A DNA stretch of 50,971 nt from positions 1 through 50,971 of the forward strand of contig NZ_AVAF01000085.1 in NCBI RefSeq assembly GCF_000445185.1, read 5' to 3'. Numbering within the stretch: position 1 is the stretch's first letter; each line of letters starts with the position of its first letter. A program made the position numbers and the translations under genes. This DNA comes from Thermoanaerobacter sp. A7A (GTDB taxonomy: Bacteria; Bacillota; Thermoanaerobacteria; Thermoanaerobacterales; Thermoanaerobacteraceae). The notes beneath the pieces were generated by a model. It had not been told where the DNA came from. It did not search any database and was given only the letters and a program-made list of their open reading frames with translations. This document shows positions 6,274-12,913 of the stretch, in pieces.

Positions 6274-7470
6274 TTGAGCGTGAGATTCAAGAAGAATGAA
6301 GAAAAAATTATACTATGCAAAAAGATAGCTATACACCCAACAAAAGAACAAATAGAGTGTATAGAGAGGGATAGTAACTTATGTAAAATACTTTACAACA
6401 CCTATCTACGCCAGAGGATTGAATATTATAACTGTTATGGTAAAACTATAACAATGTCAGAGCAAAGAAGTCAGATTAAATTATTAAGAGAGCAAAATAC
6501 AGAGTATGCTAAAGTATATGCAAAACATTTACACGCAGTTTGCATAGATTTAGATACAGATTATAAGAATTGTTTAAAGAAAAGAGCAAATGGTAAAAAA
6601 TCTAAACTTCCAAGATATAAAAATAAAGATTACTTTTACCCATTAAAAACACCGAAAGAATATGTAAAAATAAATGACAATAAAATTAAGTTGGGTTTTT
6701 ATGAGTTTGATATAGATATTAATGAAATACCTAAAAATTATGGTGAAGTATGGATAATAAAGTCAAGAAATAAGTATATGCTTTCAATAACCTATGAAGT
6801 AGAGAAAATAGAAAACAATTCAAACAATATTTTAGCAGTTGATTTAGGTATTTCTAAATTTATAACAGGAATAAGCCAAGATGGTAAAGTTATTGAGATT
6901 ATAAATCCAAGATACGATAAATACTGGAACAAGAAGATAGATAAAGTAAGGTCAATGAGAGATAAAAAGAAAAAAGGAAGTAGAAGATATAAAAAACTTA
7001 CAAAAACATTAAACAGGTTGTATGAAAAGAGAAGAAAACAGCAGGAACACTTCATTCATGCAATAACAAAGTATTTAGTATTAAACAATAAAGAAATAAT
7101 ATTAGGCAATCTGTCTCAAGAACAGATGGTAAAAAAATCTAAAATGAAAGCTCTAAACAGAAGTATAAAGGAAAATTGGGGAGTGGGTAAATTTAAGACA
7201 GTATTAACATACAAGGCAAAATTGCATGGTGTTAATATTGTCTATATCGATGAAGCCTATACTTCTAAAACATGCTCAAATTGTGGTAGAAAACAAGATA
7301 TGAATTTATCCAAAAGAGTGTATAAGTGCCAATGTGGTATGGAATTAGATAGAGATATAAACTCAAGCATAAACATATTTAACAAGTATAAAGGGAATAA
7401 AGAGTTAAATTACAAAGAAATAAGTCAAGTAACTACTCTACATTTCCGATATGGGAAATTAGTTGCTTGA
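6274..7470 (+). CDS. tnpB: TnpB-family RNA-guided nuclease homologue
   Basis: TnpB is a transposon-encoded RNA-guided nuclease and Cas12 ancestor that cuts DNA next to a transposon-associated motif. The 398-residue protein has an N-terminal HTH-like/WED region, a Lys/Arg-rich middle, and a RuvC fold. RuvC-I ILAVDLGIS contains Asp190. The zinc ribbon uses Cys334, Cys337, Cys352 and Cys354, and RuvC-III LDRDINSS contains Asp361. The usual RuvC-II glutamate (IxxEDL) is replaced by Gly278 in ILGNLSQ; Glu327 in IDEAYTSK may compensate. The chosen start is TTG 6274 behind AAAGGAAG. No functional recombinase is nearby, so it is probably not mobile by itself. Structured sequence behind it may be its guide RNA. 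Confidence 0.9.
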   Translation: MSVRFKKNEEKIILCKKIAIHPTKEQIECIERDSNLCKILYNTYLRQRIEYYNCYGKTITMSEQRSQIKLLREQNTEYAKVYAKHLHAVCIDLDTDYKNCLKKRANGKKSKLPRYKNKDYFYPLKTPKEYVKINDNKIKLGFYEFDIDINEIPKNYGEVWIIKSRNKYMLSITYEVEKIENNSNNILAVDLGISKFITGISQDGKVIEIINPRYDKYWNKKIDKVRSMRDKKKKGSRRYKKLTKTLNRLYEKRRKQQEHFIHAITKYLVLNNKEIILGNLSQEQMVKKSKMKALNRSIKENWGVGKFKTVLTYKAKLHGVNIVYIDEAYTSKTCSNCGRKQDMNLSKRVYKCQCGMELDRDINSSINIFNKYKGNKELNYKEISQVTTLHFRYGKLVA

Positions 7471-7570
7471 CTTAAAGAAAGGAGTGAACAAAAGTACCGT
7501 TGGCTCACGGTATGGCATTGTAGAGAGATGCCATTATGTACACTAAGCCATAAAGGCTTGAGTGTATGAG
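7471..7570 (+). ncRNA. Candidate TnpB guide RNA (omega/reRNA) scaffold
   Basis: Directly after tnpB, three hairpins follow one another: ACCGT/ACGGT (7496-7511), ATGGCAT/ATGCCAT (7512-7534), and TACACT-AAGCC with GGCTT-AGTGTA (7539-7566). IS605/IS607-type TnpB proteins use an RNA made from the 3' end of tnpB and the right end of the element, so the location fits. The exact 3' boundary, where a guide segment would begin, cannot be fixed from this sequence alone. Confidence 0.5.
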
Positions 7571-7617
7571 TAAAACCTATAAATATTGTAGATAATTTTA
7601 GATCTTTATAGGTTTTA
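7571..7617 (+). repeat. 13-bp perfect inverted repeat ahead of fabZ
   Basis: TAAAACCTATAAA (7571-7583) pairs perfectly with TTTATAGGTTTTA (7605-7617) across a 21-base loop. There is no T-run, so it is not a standard terminator. It could be the right-end structure of the decayed element, an operator, or an mRNA-protecting hairpin for fabZ. Confidence 0.55.
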
Positions 7618-7634
7618 CAGAGCTGAAACATAGG

Positions 7635-8063
7635 GTGGAAAATAAAGACATAAGAAAAATTCTTCCTCATAGATATCCTTTTTTATTAGTGGATAGAATA
7701 ATAGAAATTGAAGAAGGTAAAAAAGCTGTTGGAATAAAAAATGTGACAGCTAATGAACCTTTTTTTCAAGGGCATTTTCCAGACAATCCTATAATGCCAG
7801 GAGTTCTTATTGTTGAGGCATTGGCACAAGTAGCAGGTATTGCTGTTATGAATATAGAAGAATTCAAAGGTAAATTAGGGCTTTTCACAGGGATTGATAA
7901 GTGCCGCTTCAAAAAAGTAGTAAGGCCGGGAGACCAACTTGTTTTAGAAGTTTTAATAGATTCTATAAAGATGGGGCTTGTTAAAGCTAAAGGTGTTGCA
8001 AAAGTTGGAGATGAAGTTGCAGCTACTGCAGAGCTTATGTTTATAATGACTGAAGAAGGATAG
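7635..8063 (+). CDS. fabZ: 3-hydroxyacyl-[acyl-carrier-protein] dehydratase FabZ
   Basis: FabZ dehydrates 3-hydroxyacyl-ACP to trans-2-enoyl-ACP in fatty-acid elongation. The 142-residue hot-dog-fold protein carries [13 protein letters not shown] near the N-terminus, catalytic His47 in [20 protein letters not shown] and Glu61 in the same motif, and [14 protein letters not shown]. The start is GTG 7635, which fits the family N-terminus; the ribosome binding site ahead of it is poor. In B. subtilis fabZ directly follows flhP; here the rod gene and the IS607/tnpB remnant lie between, so the gene may have lost its original leader. Confidence 0.93.
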   Translation: MENKDIRKILPHRYPFLLVDRIIEIEEGKKAVGIKNVTANEPFFQGHFPDNPIMPGVLIVEALAQVAGIAVMNIEEFKGKLGLFTGIDKCRFKKVVRPGDQLVLEVLIDSIKMGLVKAKGVAKVGDEVAATAELMFIMTEEG

Positions 8064-8075
8064 GAGGCTTAATAT

Positions 8076-9641
8076 ATGTCGACGGCTAAAAAAGCTGTAA
8101 AAGCAGCTAGCGTCATAATGATAATAACTTTATTAAGTAAAGTATCTGGATTTTTGAGAGAAATAACTTTTGCTGCTAAATTTGGTACTTCTGTTTCCAT
8201 GGATGCCTACAATATAGCAACTGTTATACCTATGACACTTTTTGTGGCGGTAACTGCCGCAATAGCTACCACTGTTGTGCCAATATTTACCGAATACTTT
8301 CAAAAAGAAGGAAAGCAAAAGGCATTTGATTTTATAAATAACCTTTTAGGTGTTGTATTGGTTGCAACAGTAATTTTAACTTTCTTGGGTTTTACATTCG
8401 CACCTTATCTTGTAAAATTTGTGGCGCCAGCTTTTACTGGAGAAAAATTTGAGTTGACAGTAAAGATTACGACTATATTATTGCCTACAATGGTGTTGAT
8501 AGCTGCATCTAATATTTTTACTGGTGCTCTTCAGGCGATGGAACATTTCACTGTTCCTGCCATGATTGGTATACCTTACAATATTATTGTAATAACAGTA
8601 GCAATTTTATATGGGGGCAAATTTGGAATTACTGCAGTAGCTTATTCTACAATTATCGCCACTTTTATACAAACATTAGTTCATTTGCCTGTTTTATATA
8701 AATTAGGTTACAGATTCAAGTTGAGAGTGAATTTTAAAGATGAAGGAGTAAAAAGAGTCATTTTATTAGCAATGCCTGTGCTTGTGGGGACAGGGGTGCA
8801 GACTATAAATGTTTATGTGGATAGAGTGATAGCTTCTTTTTTGCCTGACGGAAGTATTGCGGCATTGAGTTATGCCAATAGGCTTAAGACGTTTGCATTA
8901 GGTGTTTTTTCAACATCAATTGCAACTGCTATATATCCTGTTTTATCGCAACATTCAGTAGCAGACGACAAAGAAGGTTTTCTAAAAAGTTTAAATTTTG
9001 TAGTAAGTGGTATTTTATATGTATTAATACCTGTATCAGTTGGTGCAATGGTACTCCGAGTGCCTATAATAAAAGTATTATTTGAAAGAGGAGCTTTTGA
9101 TGAGAAGTCCACATATCTTACCTCAATCGCCCTTTTTTATTATGCCATAGGAATGACTGCGTATGGCCTTAGAGATGTCTTAAGTAGAAGTTTTTACTCT
9201 ATGAAAGACACAAAAACTCCCATGATAAATGGTGCCATGGCTGTATTATTAAATATTGCACTTAATTTAATTTTGGTAAGATATTTAAAATTAGGAGGAC
9301 TTGCTCTTTCTACTTCTATTGCAGCCATATTTGCTACTTTTCTTTTATTTACTTCTTTAAAAAGAAAACTTGGTAAAATAGGCGGGAAATACATGTTTAT
9401 GAGTTTTATAAGGGCAATGTTTGCATCAGTTGTAATGGGGGTTGTAGTGCATTTTGTGTATAATAATATGATTATTAAGATGCCGTCAGATAAAAGAATT
9501 TATGAGGTTATAGTCTTGTTTATGACCATATTAATTGGAACTATAATTTACTCTGCCATTGTATTAATCACTGACAAATCTGCCCTCTCTTATTTTAAAA
9601 AAGGCATAAAATTTGTAAATTCTAAACTTGTAAGAAATTAA
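8076..9641 (+). CDS. murJ: Lipid II flippase MurJ
   Basis: A 521-residue integral membrane protein of the MOP exporter superfamily, with about 14 hydrophobic segments. It flips lipid II across the membrane for peptidoglycan synthesis. The start ATTLLSKVSGFLREITFAAKFG-type segment and the conserved arginines (SGFLRE near 25; YVDRVIAS near 250) are typical of MurJ/MviN. It follows fabZ by 12 bp with an AGGAGGC site and is probably co-transcribed. Confidence 0.9.
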   Translation: MSTAKKAVKAASVIMIITLLSKVSGFLREITFAAKFGTSVSMDAYNIATVIPMTLFVAVTAAIATTVVPIFTEYFQKEGKQKAFDFINNLLGVVLVATVILTFLGFTFAPYLVKFVAPAFTGEKFELTVKITTILLPTMVLIAASNIFTGALQAMEHFTVPAMIGIPYNIIVITVAILYGGKFGITAVAYSTIIATFIQTLVHLPVLYKLGYRFKLRVNFKDEGVKRVILLAMPVLVGTGVQTINVYVDRVIASFLPDGSIAALSYANRLKTFALGVFSTSIATAIYPVLSQHSVADDKEGFLKSLNFVVSGILYVLIPVSVGAMVLRVPIIKVLFERGAFDEKSTYLTSIALFYYAIGMTAYGLRDVLSRSFYSMKDTKTPMINGAMAVLLNIALNLILVRYLKLGGLALSTSIAAIFATFLLFTSLKRKLGKIGGKYMFMSFIRAMFASVVMGVVVHFVYNNMIIKMPSDKRIYEVIVLFMTILIGTIIYSAIVLITDKSALSYFKKGIKFVNSKLVRN

Positions 9642-9661
9642 TTTAAAAATGAGGTGATATC

Positions 9662-10780
9662 ATGAAATCAAAGGTATATTTTTACAATCTGAGAGCGAAT
9701 AAAGCCAGCAGTAGTTTGTCTTCCAAAGTAGCGAGAATTTTTGATGTAGCAGGTTTTAAAAACATTATTGATAAAAATGACTTGGTAGCTATAAAAATTC
9801 ATTTTGGAGAAAAGGGAAACAACGCTTACATCAACCCTATATATGTAAGAAAAGTGGTTGACAAAATTAAAAGTCATGGGGGAAAGCCCTTTTTAACAGA
9901 TACAAATACTCTTTACAAAGGTAGTCGTTCAAATGCAGTTGACCATTTGACAACAGCAATTGAAAATGGTTTTGCATATGCTGTTGTAAATGCACCAATA
10001 ATAATTGCTGACGGCATTTTAAGTAAAGATTCTGTAGAAGTGAAAATTGACAAAAAACATTTTGATACTGTAAAAATTGCTTCAAATATTTTTTTTGCAA
10101 ACTCAATGATTGTAATGTCACACTTTAAAGGTCATGAATTGGCTGGTTTTGGAGGAGCCATCAAAAACTTAGCTATGGGGTGTGCACCTGCGGCAGGAAA
10201 ACAACAGCAGCATTCAACAGTGCAGCCTGTTGTAGGAAAGGGATGTACCGCATGTCAAATGTGTATCAGGAATTGCCCCGTAAATGCGATATCTTTGGTC
10301 AATGGTTCAGCTTATATTGACCCTTCTATATGTATAGGGTGTGGAGAATGCGTGTCCATTTGTCAATATGGCGTGATAAAGCCTCAATGGGGAACTGATA
10401 TGGATGCTTTTGTAGAGAGAATGACGGAATACGCATATGGCGCTTATTCTACAAAAAAAGACAAAATTGCTTTTATAAATTTTGTCATGAATGTTACACC
10501 ACTTTGCGATTGTACGCCTTGGAGCGATGCGCCGATTGTCCCTGACATAGGAATATTGGCTTCCTTTGACCCTGTTGCCATAGATCAGGCAAGCTATGAC
10601 CTTGTGAATCAGCAATTTGGCCACAAAGGCACAGCTTTAGAAGAAGCGGGATATGGCATGAATCCTGGAGAAGACAAATTTAAAGCTTTGCACCCTGAAA
10701 CAAAAGGAGAACTACAATTAAAATACGGCGAAGAAATTGGCTTGGGTACAAGAGATTATGAACTTATTGAACTAAAATAG
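9662..10780 (+). CDS. DUF362 protein with two 4Fe-4S clusters
   Basis: The 372-residue protein has an N-terminal DUF362 domain (KVYFYNLRANK...IKIHFGEKGN, GHELAGFGGAIKNLAMGCAP) with a ferredoxin-like insert carrying two CxxCxxCxxxC clusters: CTACQMCIRNCP (near 197-208) and CIGCGECVSICQ (near 226-237). The C-terminal half resumes DUF362 (FDPVAIDQASYDLVNQ). Its precise reaction is not known from sequence; an electron-transfer or metal-dependent role is plausible. It is 20 bp after murJ with a GAGGTGAT site and ends on a terminator. Confidence 0.85.
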   Translation: MKSKVYFYNLRANKASSSLSSKVARIFDVAGFKNIIDKNDLVAIKIHFGEKGNNAYINPIYVRKVVDKIKSHGGKPFLTDTNTLYKGSRSNAVDHLTTAIENGFAYAVVNAPIIIADGILSKDSVEVKIDKKHFDTVKIASNIFFANSMIVMSHFKGHELAGFGGAIKNLAMGCAPAAGKQQQHSTVQPVVGKGCTACQMCIRNCPVNAISLVNGSAYIDPSICIGCGECVSICQYGVIKPQWGTDMDAFVERMTEYAYGAYSTKKDKIAFINFVMNVTPLCDCTPWSDAPIVPDIGILASFDPVAIDQASYDLVNQQFGHKGTALEEAGYGMNPGEDKFKALHPETKGELQLKYGEEIGLGTRDYELIELK

Positions 10781-10804
10781 CAGGTTAATCCTGCTATTTT
10801 TTTT
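10774..10804 (+). terminator. Intrinsic terminator after the DUF362 gene
   Basis: AAAATAGCAGG pairs with CCTGCTATTTT around TTAAT, followed by more T residues. It overlaps the stop codon. Confidence 0.9.
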
Positions 10805-10818
10805 AAAATTTTTAATGA

Positions 10819-10855
10819 TTTTTGACAACGTTTATAGTATTATATTATTAGAGAA
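10819..10855 (+). promoter_or_regulatory. Sigma-A promoter for the small membrane protein and pgeF
   Basis: A TTGACA -35 is followed about 17 bp later by an AT-rich -10 region (TTATTA/TATTAG overlap). It lies between a terminator and the RBS (AGGAGAG) of the 53-codon gene. Confidence 0.55.
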
Positions 10856-10884
10856 ATCAACGGGAGATAAAGGAGAGAAATTTA

Positions 10885-11046
10885 ATGGAAAAGTATTTTG
10901 TTATAATTTCCATAATTTCGGTGGTAACTCTAATATTGCTTTTATTAGTTCTGATAGCTTTTGTTAAATGGACGGATAAAATTTTTGGAATTGAAAATGA
11001 GAAAAAAGGGAAAAATGACAAAGATAAAAAAGAAAAAAATAATTAA
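10885..11046 (+). CDS. Small single-pass membrane protein (53 aa)
   Basis: A 53-codon frame starts at ATG behind AAAGGAGAG. Residues about 4-27 (FVIISIISVVTLILLLLVLI) form one strong membrane segment, followed by a KWTDKIFGIE hinge and a highly charged Lys/Asp/Asn-rich tail. The layout suggests a type I or II small membrane protein with a basic cytoplasmic tail. It has its own promoter and lies 24 bp ahead of pgeF. Family not recognised. Confidence 0.7.
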   Translation: MEKYFVIISIISVVTLILLLLVLIAFVKWTDKIFGIENEKKGKNDKDKKEKNN

Positions 11047-11070
11047 TATGGCATAAAAAGGAGTGATACT

Positions 11071-11883
11071 TTGGAAATAGGTTTTAAAAGGAATGAGGTA
11101 AAAGGAGTAGTTTTTTACACAATACCTTCTTTTGAAAAGACAGGGCTAGTCAAACACCTTTTTACTACTAGAATTGGCGGTGTAAGCAAAGGCAAATACG
11201 CTTTCTTGAATTTAAGCTTAAAAAGATATGACACTAAAGAGGAAGTCTATGAAAATTTTAAAATAATATGTGATATTGGCGGTTTTTCATATGAAGATAT
11301 GGTTTTTTCAGAGCAAGTTCATGGTGATGTTATAAAAAAGGTGACTTACGAAGATAAAGGCAAAAACTTTGGTGGAAGTGATATCTCTGGTGTAGATGCC
11401 CTTATGACTAATGAAAGAGGCATTCCTCTTGTTACATTTTATGCCGACTGTGTGCCTTTGTTTTTCTTAGACCCTGTCAAAAAAGTTATTGCCCTTGCAC
11501 ACGCAGGATGGAGAGGCACAGTAGCCTACATTGGGCCTAAAACAGTTAATGCCATGAAAGAAGAATACGGCTCAAATCCCAAAGATATACTTGTAGGGAT
11601 AGGCCCTTCTATATACAAATGCTGCTATGAAGTAGGTGATGATGTTGCGAATAAAATTAAAGATGTTATTGATGAATGGGAAAAAGTTCTTGTGAAAAAG
11701 GCGGAGGGCAAATGGATGTTGGATTTACAGCTTACCAACTACATTGAACTTATAAATACTGGCATACCAGATGAAAACATTACAGTAAGCCAAATGTGCA
11801 CCCATTGCAATAGTGAATTTTATTCCTATAGAAGAGACAAAGGCATGACAGGCAGTATGGCAGCTTTTATGGAACTTAAGTAG
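11071..11883 (+). CDS. pgeF: Peptidoglycan editing factor PgeF (YfiH/laccase-domain)
   Basis: PgeF removes non-canonical residues from peptidoglycan precursors; older annotation calls the family polyphenol oxidase or laccase-domain. The 270-residue protein has HAGWRGTV (near 147), GPSIYKCCYEVGDDV (near 178-192) and CTHCNSEFYSYRRDKG (near 246-261), whose His and Cys residues form the zinc site. The start is TTG 11071 with AAGGAGTGAT 3-4 bases upstream. Close linkage to murJ fits a cell-wall role. Confidence 0.9.
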   Translation: MEIGFKRNEVKGVVFYTIPSFEKTGLVKHLFTTRIGGVSKGKYAFLNLSLKRYDTKEEVYENFKIICDIGGFSYEDMVFSEQVHGDVIKKVTYEDKGKNFGGSDISGVDALMTNERGIPLVTFYADCVPLFFLDPVKKVIALAHAGWRGTVAYIGPKTVNAMKEEYGSNPKDILVGIGPSIYKCCYEVGDDVANKIKDVIDEWEKVLVKKAEGKWMLDLQLTNYIELINTGIPDENITVSQMCTHCNSEFYSYRRDKGMTGSMAAFMELK

Positions 11884-11949
11884 TTTTTCTTTTATGATAT
11901 TTGTTCTAGTGTATAAATTAAAGAAATGGTTATTTTTGTTTTTTGTATA

Positions 11950-11978
11950 TTGACTATTTCTATATTGGGTAATATAAT
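11950..11978 (+). promoter_or_regulatory. Sigma-A promoter of the toxin-antitoxin pair
   Basis: TTGACT (11950-11955), a 17-bp spacer and TATAAT (11973-11978), followed by repeated AATAATATGATAATAT sequence that could bind the antitoxin. Confidence 0.75.
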
Positions 11979-12033
11979 CAAATTGAATAATATGATAATA
12001 TAGTAAATGAAAATAGTGAAAGAGGTGATAAGA

Positions 12034-12267
12034 ATGAGAGTAAATGCTACAGAATTCAAAACAAGAGTTGGTAAATACTTGGAATTAGTTGATAAAGAAG
12101 AAATTATTATAACGAAAAATGGACGTGAAGTTGCAAAACTTATTCCAGCAAAAAAAGAAGGTACTCCAAATGCAGATTTTTTGTATGGAATTTTATCTGA
12201 CTATCCTAACAAAAATATATCTGCTGAGCAAATACGGGAAGAAAGAATAAGAAATAAATACAATTAA
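12034..12267 (+). CDS. Phd/YefM-family antitoxin
   Basis: A 77-residue protein. MRVNATEFKTRVGKYLELVD followed by EEIIITKNGREVAKLIPAKK is the Phd/YefM DNA-binding fold; the C-terminal part (YGILSDYPNKNISAEQIREERIRNKYN) would wrap the toxin. ATG 12034 is chosen because GAGGTGATAAGA precedes it at normal spacing; an ATG at 12007 lies before that site. It is paired with the PIN-domain gene downstream. Confidence 0.85.
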   Translation: MRVNATEFKTRVGKYLELVDKEEIIITKNGREVAKLIPAKKEGTPNADFLYGILSDYPNKNISAEQIREERIRNKYN

Positions 12268-12317
12268 AGGGGAGGGAAGATTACCCGTTAAATAACAATA
12301 TGGATATAATAGGTTAA

Positions 12318-12737
12318 ATGATGAAAGTGTTAATTGATACTAATGTTATTCTTGATGTTTTATTAAAAAGAACTCCCTTTGACGTAGATGCTTATAACAT
12401 ATTAAAATTAGCGGAAGAAAAAAAGATAGATGCTTATTTAGCTGCTTTTTCAATTACAGATATATATTATTTCATAAATAAAAACCTTTCTCACAATGAT
12501 AGCATAAAAACATTAGAGGCTTTGTTAAGTATAGTAGAAGTAGTGAGTATAACAAAACATGACATAAAGAGAGCAATGAATTTTAAGGAGTTTAGAGATT
12601 TAGAAGATGCTCTACAAATGCAATGTTTGAAAAAATTAAAAGGTGATTTGATTATTACAAGAGATGATGAATTCCAAAAAATAACTAATAAAGCAATATC
12701 ACCAAAAGATTTTTTATCCAATGAGGGCTTAACTTAA
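12318..12737 (+). CDS. PIN-domain toxin (VapC-like)
   Basis: A probable endoribonuclease. The 139-residue PIN domain starts MKVLIDTNVILDVLLKRTPF with Asp7 as the first metal ligand; further acidic residues lie in SITDIYY, RDLEDALQ and ITRDDEF. It ends KAISPKDFL, common in this PIN subfamily. It lies 50 bp after a Phd-type antitoxin, a known pairing for PIN toxins. ATG codons at 12318 and 12321 are both possible; the site (AGGTTA) is weak, as is common for toxins that are translated less than the antitoxin. Confidence 0.8.
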   Translation: MMKVLIDTNVILDVLLKRTPFDVDAYNILKLAEEKKIDAYLAAFSITDIYYFINKNLSHNDSIKTLEALLSIVEVVSITKHDIKRAMNFKEFRDLEDALQMQCLKKLKGDLIITRDDEFQKITNKAISPKDFLSNEGLT

Positions 12738-12773
12738 AAACCAATACAAATGCTACCATACTTTTTATGCCAT

Positions 12774-12797
12774 AAGACCTATTAAGGTCTTTTTTAT
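12774..12797 (+). terminator. Intrinsic terminator after the PIN toxin
   Basis: AAGACCT (12774-12780) pairs with AGGTCTT (12785-12791) around ATTA and is followed by T residues. Confidence 0.85.
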
Positions 12798-12868
12798 TTT
12801 ATCTAAAAACTTTTGTTCACAACTTATGCAATTTACTAAATATTCCGCTACAATTCCTGCCATATTTA

Positions 12869-12884
12869 TGGTATATTTTTTGCA
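12869..12884 (+). promoter_or_regulatory. Possible sigma-54 promoter of the first LevR-type gene
   Basis: TGGTATATTTTTTGCA has GG and GC at the same 10-bp interval as the -24/-12 consensus (TGGCAC-N5-TTGCA). The -24 half is weaker than in the two target promoters (T and T replace C and C). Sits about 30 bp before the start codon. Confidence 0.35.
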
Positions 12885-12913
12885 TAATATACATTGAAGG
12901 GAGGCTTGTCACT

